Source of the DNA: Klebsiella terrigena
GTDB taxonomy: Bacteria > Pseudomonadota > Gammaproteobacteria > Enterobacterales > Enterobacteriaceae
Reading direction: 5' to 3'
NCBI RefSeq assembly: GCF_006539725.1
Contig: NZ_BJNO01000013.1
Span: 91,977 to 155,976 of the forward strand
DNA length: 64,000 nt
Part shown: positions 59,063-64,000 of the stretch, one piece after another
Layout: every line of letters starts with the position of its first letter
Numbering within the stretch: position 1 is the first letter of the stretch
Made by a program: the position numbers and the translations under genes
Notes under the pieces: generated by a model
Told to the model about the DNA's origin: nothing
Databases searched by the model: none
What the model saw: only the letters and a program-made list of their open reading frames with translations

Positions 59063-59965
59063 ATGGGCTCCAGTAAAAAAGGGATGCTGAATGTACTTAT
59101 AGCCGCCGTGCTATGGGGGAGTTCCGGCGTCTGCGCGCAGTACATTATGCAGCAAAGCCAGATGTCATCACCGTTTCTGACCATGACGCGCCTGCTGTTC
59201 GCCGGCCTGATTCTGCTGATGCTCTCTTTCGTCCACGGCGATAAAATTTTCCGCGTCCTGCAAAACCGCAAAGATGCCGTCAGCCTGCTGATTTTCTCGC
59301 TGTTTGGCGCGCTGACCGTGCAGTACACCTTCCTGATGACCATCGAAAAATCAAACGCCGCGACCGCGACGGTGCTGCAGTTCCTGTCGCCGACGATTAT
59401 CGTCGCCTGGTTCGCGCTGGCCCGCAAAACGCGCCCTCGCCCGCTGGTGCTGGCGGCGATCGGCACTTCGCTGGCTGGCACGTTTCTGCTGGTGACCCAC
59501 GGCAACCCGACAACGCTCTCTATTTCACCCGCGGCGCTCTTCTGGGGGGTGGCTTCGGCCTTTGCCGCCGCCTTCTACACCACCTATCCGTCAACGCTTA
59601 TCGCCCGCTACGGCACCCTGCCGATCGTCGGCTGGAGCATGCTGCTCGGCGGGGCGATGCTGCTGCCGTTCTACGGCGGCCAGGGCAGCAACTTTGTGGT
59701 CAACGGCCCCCTGCTGCTGGCCTTCTTTTATCTGGTGGTGATCGGCACTTCGCTGACCTTCAGCCTTTATCTGAACGGCGCGCAGATGATTGGCGGCGCG
59801 AAGGCGGGGATCCTCAGCTGCGCCGAGCCGCTGAGCAGCGCCCTGCTCTCTTTGCTGCTGCTGGGCATCACCTTTACGCTGCCGGACTGGCTCGGCACGC
59901 TGCTGATCCTGTCATCGGTGGTGCTGATAGCCTTGGATTCACGGCGGCGCGTTCGGGCAGCATAG
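59063..59965 (+). CDS. yicL: EamA-family transporter YicL
   Basis: A 300-residue inner-membrane carrier with ten helices in two EamA repeats. It is nearly identical to E. coli YicL as I remember it, from the opening [20 protein letters not shown] to the end [20 protein letters not shown]. Its transported substrate is unknown. GAGGGAAAG precedes the ATG. In E. coli it is close to selC and nlpA. Confidence 0.92.
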   Translation: MGSSKKGMLNVLIAAVLWGSSGVCAQYIMQQSQMSSPFLTMTRLLFAGLILLMLSFVHGDKIFRVLQNRKDAVSLLIFSLFGALTVQYTFLMTIEKSNAATATVLQFLSPTIIVAWFALARKTRPRPLVLAAIGTSLAGTFLLVTHGNPTTLSISPAALFWGVASAFAAAFYTTYPSTLIARYGTLPIVGWSMLLGGAMLLPFYGGQGSNFVVNGPLLLAFFYLVVIGTSLTFSLYLNGAQMIGGAKAGILSCAEPLSSALLSLLLLGITFTLPDWLGTLLILSSVVLIALDSRRRVRAA

Positions 59966-60065
59966 AAAAGCAATTTACTGATTTTAAACAATTTATAATC
60001 CAGATGATTTGCGTGTTTTGCGCACTACGCATATAGTTTGGTATCACCCTTGAAGGAGAAGCGCC

Positions 60066-60356
60066 ATGAAAGCGTGTTGGATGTTGTGCCTGGTCAGCGC
60101 CCTCAGCGCCTCGGCCGCGTGGGCCGAATCGCCGCTACAAAGCCTGCAGTTCGAGCAGCAAAAACAGCTGGTATTAAAAGCGGTGAAGGAAAAATGCACC
60201 CCGGCGGCAACGCTTAGCGATAACGACTTTGCCAATAAGGTTCTCGCCTCGAAAGAGAATCAAACCTACGTGCGTGAGGCAACCCTGGCAAAAGAGCGTA
60301 ATAACCAGAAGAACTACCAGGCGGCGATCGACAAGATTACCTGCCCGGCGCAGTGA
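60066..60356 (+). CDS. yicS: small exported protein YicS
   Basis: A 96-residue protein with a signal peptide (MKACWMLCLVSALSASAAWA) and a mature part of about 76 residues containing two cysteines (KCTP near residue 45 and TCPAQ at the end), which may form a disulfide. It corresponds to E. coli YicS by position next to yicL and by the NQKNYQAAIDKI pattern. Function unknown; probably periplasmic. AAGGAGAAGCGCC precedes the ATG. Confidence 0.8.
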   Translation: MKACWMLCLVSALSASAAWAESPLQSLQFEQQKQLVLKAVKEKCTPAATLSDNDFANKVLASKENQTYVREATLAKERNNQKNYQAAIDKITCPAQ

Positions 60357-60398
60357 TCGCGCCTGCGACGCGGCCAGCAGGCCGCCCGCCGCGCAAAT

Positions 60399-60438
60399 AA
60401 AAATACCTGTCAGTTACGCCACTGGCAGGTATTTTTTT
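60399..60438. terminator. bidirectional terminator between yicS and the LacI gene
   Basis: AAATACCTGTCAG and CTGGCAGGTATTT pair over 13 positions, with one T-G wobble, and are flanked by A-runs on one side and seven T on the other. It can serve both convergent genes. Confidence 0.9.
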
Positions 60439-60485
60439 GACTTCATCATGGCCCCGCGGCTGTGTGCGCCCGCGCGCGGGCCAGC

Positions 60486-61427
60486 TTAGATTTTCGGAAT
60501 AATAAGATCCCCGCGCAGCATGCTGCCGCCCAGCATTTGCGTCTTTTCCGTCAGCCAGCTGACGATCCGCATCGCCATCACATCCATCGAGTACTCAATC
60601 GCCGGAATGGTCGGAATACCCGGCAGCTGTAGCGAGCCGGCCAGGCTAAAGACCATCACCTTTTCCGGCACCGCGCGGCTGAACGCCTGCAGCTGCGGGA
60701 CAACCCGCTGCGCCTGCTGCTCGTCCGCAACCAGCAGCGCATTGAAGTTCAACGTTGTCGCGTTGCTCACCAGCTCCTGTACCGCCACCGACGGCGAAGT
60801 GCTGTCGAGGAATACCAGGTTGCGATTAAACGGCAGGAAATTTTTCTCCAGCGCATGCTTGTAGCCCAGCAGCACCTGATCGGCAAAGCCGCTTCCCTCG
60901 GGATGGATGAGCGCAATCTGGCGTCGCCCCTGGCTAATCAAATAGTTACAGGCAGTTTCCGCGGCAAAAGCGTGGTCAAACTGAATGCTGTTCGCCCCTT
61001 CGCTCTCGAGGCAGTCAATCAGCGCCACGTCCGGCCGGTCAATATTCAGCGGGAAGCGGGCGCCGATAATCAGGATATCGTCGCACAGGCCGCAGCTGAG
61101 CTCTTCGAGCGAGTTCATCACCCCGTCGCGGGTGTTGGCGAAGCGCAGCAGCAGATGCTTTTGATGCTGACTCAGCTGTTTTTCCAGGGCATACAGATAG
61201 CTGGTGGTTTGATTGATATTATCCTGGGCGCAAATCACCCCGATGCAGCCCGTGCTCTGGCTGAACAATGATTGGGCAATCATATTTGGCCGGTAATTGA
61301 GCTCTTCCGCCGCCTGCAGTACCGCCTGACGACTGGCCTCTTTGACGCCGCGAGAGCCGCTCAGCACGCGTGAAACTGTGGCCTTTGAGACGCCAGCTAA
61401 CCGTGATACATCGTTGATTGTAGACAT
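60486..61427 (-). CDS. LacI-family transcriptional repressor
   Basis: A 313-residue regulator. The N-terminal helix-turn-helix is TINDVSRLAGVSKATVSRVLSG, with hinge RPNMIAQSLFSQSTG, followed by a periplasmic-binding-like effector domain. The ATG at 61427 (MSTINDVSR) is preferred because GGGGAGAAAG precedes it; an upstream in-frame ATG at 61487 adds no family sequence. It is divergent from the PTS genes and probably represses them through the two palindromes at 61527 and 61653. Confidence 0.93.
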   Translation of the reverse strand: MSTINDVSRLAGVSKATVSRVLSGSRGVKEASRQAVLQAAEELNYRPNMIAQSLFSQSTGCIGVICAQDNINQTTSYLYALEKQLSQHQKHLLLRFANTRDGVMNSLEELSCGLCDDILIIGARFPLNIDRPDVALIDCLESEGANSIQFDHAFAAETACNYLISQGRRQIALIHPEGSGFADQVLLGYKHALEKNFLPFNRNLVFLDSTSPSVAVQELVSNATTLNFNALLVADEQQAQRVVPQLQAFSRAVPEKVMVFSLAGSLQLPGIPTIPAIEYSMDVMAMRIVSWLTEKTQMLGGSMLRGDLIIPKI

Positions 61428-61526
61428 CTTTCTCCCCTGACAGGGTCGGGCCGATCCCTGTAAATCTTTAGACCTGAATCGCTTCAATAGTAACCAACGG
61501 CAGTATATCCGTTTCCTTTTTTATTT

Positions 61527-61541
61527 GGAAACCGATTTTCC
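61527..61541. promoter_or_regulatory. LacI-type operator, proximal to the regulator gene
   Basis: GGAAA-CCGAT-TTTCC, an inverted repeat with five-base arms that resembles the second site at 61653. It lies 100 bases before the regulator start, suggesting autoregulation. Confidence 0.55.
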
Positions 61542-61652
61542 GTTTCATGGAAAATCATCGCAAAAACCACGGAATTATGTGAGCCGAATCTAATTAATCA
61601 GCCCCGTACACGGTAGATCTTGACGGTTATCACAGTTCTGTTTTTTATAAAT

Positions 61653-61666
61653 GGAAACCGGTTTCC
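61653..61666. promoter_or_regulatory. LacI-type operator upstream of the PTS operon
   Basis: A perfect 14-bp palindrome GGAAACCGGTTTCC with the central CG typical of LacI/GalR-family operators. It lies directly downstream of a TTATAAAT -10-like stretch and 56 bases before the EIIB start. Confidence 0.75.
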
Positions 61667-61721
61667 GTCTGATATCAAATCATCCACGCAATAACTTTTT
61701 ACATATTGAGGATGAGTGTCG

Positions 61722-62036
61722 ATGTACAAGATTATGCTGTGCTGCTCTGCGGGGATGTCCACCAGTCTGCTGGTCAGGAAGATGGTCGATGAGGCGAAGG
61801 AACGTAACCTGCCTGTGCAGATAGACGCCTACGGCGTTTCCGAATTTGACATGCAGTTTCCACAATACCAGGTGGTTCTGCTCGGACCCCAGGTAAAATA
61901 CATGCTGAAAACATTATCTGAGAAAGCCGCTTCCCTGAATATTCCGGTCCAGCCGATAAACGCCATGGACTACGGAATGCAGCGGGGAGATAACGTCCTG
62001 GATTATGCTCTGTCGCTGATAGCAGCGGCGCATTAA
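61722..62036 (+). CDS. PTS EIIB component, lactose/cellobiose family
   Basis: A 104-residue cytosolic EIIB. The phospho-cysteine loop is MLCCSAGMSTSLLVRKM near the start, the standard P-loop of lactose/chitobiose EIIB. The ATG at 61722 is chosen; a GTG two codons earlier is in frame. Its EIIC follows after 11 bases. The sugar is not known; cellobiose, chitobiose or lactose-like disaccharides are typical for the family. Confidence 0.93.
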   Translation: MYKIMLCCSAGMSTSLLVRKMVDEAKERNLPVQIDAYGVSEFDMQFPQYQVVLLGPQVKYMLKTLSEKAASLNIPVQPINAMDYGMQRGDNVLDYALSLIAAAH

Positions 62037-62047
62037 GAGGTGTGCAA

Positions 62048-63373
62048 ATGAGTTCTCTGTATCAGTCCATGATTGCCGTGATCGAGCAATCTATTACTCC
62101 GCTGGCAGGACGCCTTGGGCAGCAGAAATACGTTATCGCCATCCGCGATGGCTTCACTGCCGCATTGCCGTTTATGATCATCGGCTCTTTCATGCTGGTA
62201 TTTATCTTTCCGCCTTTTTCACCCGACACCACCAACGGTTTTGCCCGCGGCTGGCTGGATTTCTCACAGCAGTATCGTGAGCAGCTGATGCTGCCGTTTA
62301 ACCTGAGCATGGGGGTCATGACCTTCTTTATTTCCGTCGGCATTGGCGCCAGCCTCGGCCGCCAGTTTCAGCTCGACCCGGTGATGTCCGGCCTGCTGGC
62401 CTTTATGGCCTTCCTGCTGGTCGCAGCACCCTACGCTGACGGCAAAATTTCCACCCAGTATCTGTCAGGCCAGGGGATCTTCACCGCCTTAATTACCGCC
62501 ATCTACTCCACCCGCGTTTACGCATGGCTGAAGCAGAATAATATTACTATCCGCCTGCCGAAAGAGGTGCCCACCGGCGTCGCGCGCTCGTTCGAAATCC
62601 TGATCCCGGTACTGGTGGTGATCGGGACGCTGCATCCGCTGAACCTGTTTATCGAAGCGCAGACCGGTATGATCCTGCCGCAGGCGATTATGCATCTGCT
62701 GGAGCCGCTGGTGTCGGCCTCCGACTCCCTGCCGGCAATCCTGCTCTCCGTGCTGATGTGCCAGATTTTCTGGTTCGCCGGGATCCACGGCTCGCTGATT
62801 GTGACCGGGATTATGAACCCGTTCTGGATGGCGAACCTGTCGGCAAACCAGGCGGCACTGGCCGCTGGCGCCGCGCTACCGCACGTTTATCTGCAGGGCT
62901 TCTGGGACCACTATCTGCTGATTGGTGGCGTGGGCTCGACGCTTCCGCTGGCATTCCTGCTGCTGCGCAGCCGCGTGGCGCACCTGCGGACCATCGGCAA
63001 AATGGGCATCGTGCCAAGCTTCTTCAACATTAACGAACCGATTCTGTTCGGGGCGCCGATTATCATGAACCCGATGATGTTTATCCCGTTCGTGTTCGTG
63101 CCGATGATCAACGCGGTGCTGGCCTACGGCGCAACCCGTCTCGGCTGGCTGACGCAGGTGGTCTCGCTGACGCCGTGGACCACGCCAGCCCCTATCGGCG
63201 CCTCCTGGGCCGCCAACTGGACCCTGAGCCCGGTGGTGATGTGCGTCATTTGCATGGTGATGTCAGCCGTCATTTACCTGCCATTCCTCCGCGCCTATGA
63301 ACGCTCATTAATGAAAACTGAAGTCGAAAAAGCCAAAGCTGCCGTTCCGGTTGCTGAAACAGTCAGTCAGTAA
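62048..63373 (+). CDS. PTS EIIC component, lactose/cellobiose family
   Basis: A 441-residue membrane permease of the ChbC/CelB type with about ten helices. Family segments are IRDGFTAALPFMIIGSFML near residue 33, the WFAGIHGSLIVTGIMNPFW loop, and FFNINEPILFGAPIIMNP that holds substrate-site residues. The ATG at 62048 is fixed by AAGAGGTG; an earlier in-frame GTG is rejected. A hairpin follows the gene before EIIA. Confidence 0.93.
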   Translation: MSSLYQSMIAVIEQSITPLAGRLGQQKYVIAIRDGFTAALPFMIIGSFMLVFIFPPFSPDTTNGFARGWLDFSQQYREQLMLPFNLSMGVMTFFISVGIGASLGRQFQLDPVMSGLLAFMAFLLVAAPYADGKISTQYLSGQGIFTALITAIYSTRVYAWLKQNNITIRLPKEVPTGVARSFEILIPVLVVIGTLHPLNLFIEAQTGMILPQAIMHLLEPLVSASDSLPAILLSVLMCQIFWFAGIHGSLIVTGIMNPFWMANLSANQAALAAGAALPHVYLQGFWDHYLLIGGVGSTLPLAFLLLRSRVAHLRTIGKMGIVPSFFNINEPILFGAPIIMNPMMFIPFVFVPMINAVLAYGATRLGWLTQVVSLTPWTTPAPIGASWAANWTLSPVVMCVICMVMSAVIYLPFLRAYERSLMKTEVEKAKAAVPVAETVSQ

Positions 63374-63377
63374 TAGT

Positions 63378-63407
63378 CGGGAAATACGCTCTTAGCTGTA
63401 TTTCCCG
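63378..63407 (+). other. stem-loop between EIIC and EIIA genes
   Basis: CGGGAAATAC and GTATTTCCCG form a perfect 10-bp stem with a 10-base loop, just after the EIIC stop codon and 100 bases before EIIA. No T-tract follows, so it is more likely a 3'-stabilising or processing site that sets unequal amounts of EIIC and EIIA. Confidence 0.65.
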
Positions 63408-63506
63408 GAGCGTCCGATAAAAATAACACCGTCATCAGGAATTATGCGGAAAAGGGACTTTCGCCGTACGCTTTAAATAATAAAGTTAATGATCTCAGGA
63501 ACTATT

Positions 63507-63809
63507 ATGATTGAATTAGAAGATGCGGTAATGGAAATTATCGTGAATGCGGGACAGTCACGCTCATTATGTTTCGAAGCGATTCATGCTGCCCGCCACG
63601 GTAATATTGATGAAGCTAAACTGCTCCTTAATGAAGCCGACGGCTACGCCCGCCGGGCGCACCAGATGCAGACCCAGCTTATCGAGCAGGATGCGGGCGA
63701 GGCGCGCCAGCCGATGACGCTGATTATGGTCCACGCGCAGGACCATCTGATGAATTCGCTGCTGGCTCGCGAGTTTTCACAGGAAATTATTCACTTATAC
63801 CAACGTTAA
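63507..63809 (+). CDS. PTS EIIA component, lactose/cellobiose family
   Basis: A 100-residue three-helix EIIA. The phospho-accepting histidine is in LIMVHAQDHLMNSLL near residue 75, the hallmark of the Lac-family EIIA. The ATG at 63507 is fixed by CAGGAACTATT. It passes phosphate from HPr to the EIIB encoded upstream. Confidence 0.92.
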   Translation: MIELEDAVMEIIVNAGQSRSLCFEAIHAARHGNIDEAKLLLNEADGYARRAHQMQTQLIEQDAGEARQPMTLIMVHAQDHLMNSLLAREFSQEIIHLYQR

Positions 63810-63901
63810 TATATAAACGTCATCCCCTAGCTCACCCCTTATATTAATCGGGGCGGGATGGTTATTATCTTAATATATAAATTATTACCAGCGAGATAAT
63901 T

Positions 63902-64000
63902 ATGAATAATGTAAAAATGCTGCCATTAGCCATGGCGGTCGTTGCCGCACTGTGCCCAATTTCTGTATTAGCGCAAGATTTTACTCAGCAACAAATAGAT
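63902..64000 (+). CDS. exported protein, probably outer-membrane porin, cut by window end
   Basis: Only the first 33 codons lie in the window. They encode a signal peptide (MNNVKMLPLAMAVVAALC, then PISVLA) with cleavage expected before QDFTQQQID. In this place, after a sugar PTS, a carbohydrate porin is likely, but the visible part cannot prove that. ATTATTACCAGCGAGATAAT precedes the ATG with a weak GCGAG ribosome-binding site. Confidence 0.5.
   Translation, partial: MNNVKMLPLAMAVVAALCPISVLAQDFTQQQID

Overview
The window is a chromosomal segment of a Gram-negative enteric bacterium, most likely of the Klebsiella/Raoultella/Enterobacter group. The spoT-trmH-recG, glp/fpr/tpiA, gltS-xanP-yicH, selC, nlpA, murQP and yicL-yicS products resemble those of E. 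coli K-12 as I remember them. The catabolic and efflux genes between them (GH4/PTS, a yegTUV-like cluster, an EefABC-like pump, a LacI-controlled PTS) are typical of high-GC enterics. No plasmid, prophage, transposase or CRISPR signal was seen.

Layout. (1) 1-4.9 kb: 3' part of spoT, a TIR-bounded palindromic repeat, trmH, recG. (2) 4.9-19.9 kb: a block that in E. coli K-12 lies in a different chromosomal region. It reads glpX-fpr-yiiR-yiiQ-tpiA, then an inserted five-gene cluster (SLC13 permease, GntR/HutC regulator, ADP-ribosylglycohydrolase-type protein, PfkB kinase, GPH symporter), then cdh-sbp-zapB-glpF-glpK. Compared with K-12 the block sits between recG and gltS and is circularly permuted: glpX is cut from glpFK and the old ends, sbp and zapB, are joined. 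(3) 19.9-24.7 kb: gltS, xanP (with a PurR box), yicH. (4) 24.8-28.7 kb: alpha-glucoside-type PTS, GH4 phospho-glycosidase and RpiR regulator, where K-12 has yicIJ. (5) 29.1-35.3 kb: selC (tRNA-Sec) followed by accessory DNA: a TIR-domain remnant, rhuM, an outer-membrane porin, a Zn-type alcohol dehydrogenase with a small monooxygenase, and an A+T-rich acyltransferase segment with a Fur box. (6) 35.5-49.2 kb: yahK, small stress/metabolic genes, nlpA, an Ada-type repair protein coupled to an isocitrate-lyase/PEP-mutase-family enzyme, several regulators, a DHA2 drug exporter with a divergent TetR regulator. (7) 49.3-56.4 kb: a three-gene RND pump (EefABC-like) plus a Bcr/CflA exporter, preceded by a leader with promoter, Fur-like palindrome, mini-ORF and terminator. 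(8) 56.5-64 kb: murQP, yicL, yicS, then a LacI regulator divergent from a lactose/cellobiose-family PTS (EIIB, EIIC, EIIA) and the start of an exported protein cut by the window end.

How the genes work together. Much of the accessory content handles carbohydrates: glycerol (glpF, glpK, glpX), alpha-glucosides, N-acetylmuramic acid, a lac/cel-family PTS sugar, and an unknown substrate of the kinase/ADP-ribosylglycohydrolase cluster. Most of these units carry a local regulator next to a palindromic candidate operator. Drug and stress exporters form the second theme. The most notable observations are the permuted translocation around glpX/glpFK, the Fur-like/terminator leader before the RND operon, a perfect 32-bp palindrome before the yegTUV-like operon, and three repeated 18-bp operators between the porin and alcohol dehydrogenase genes.
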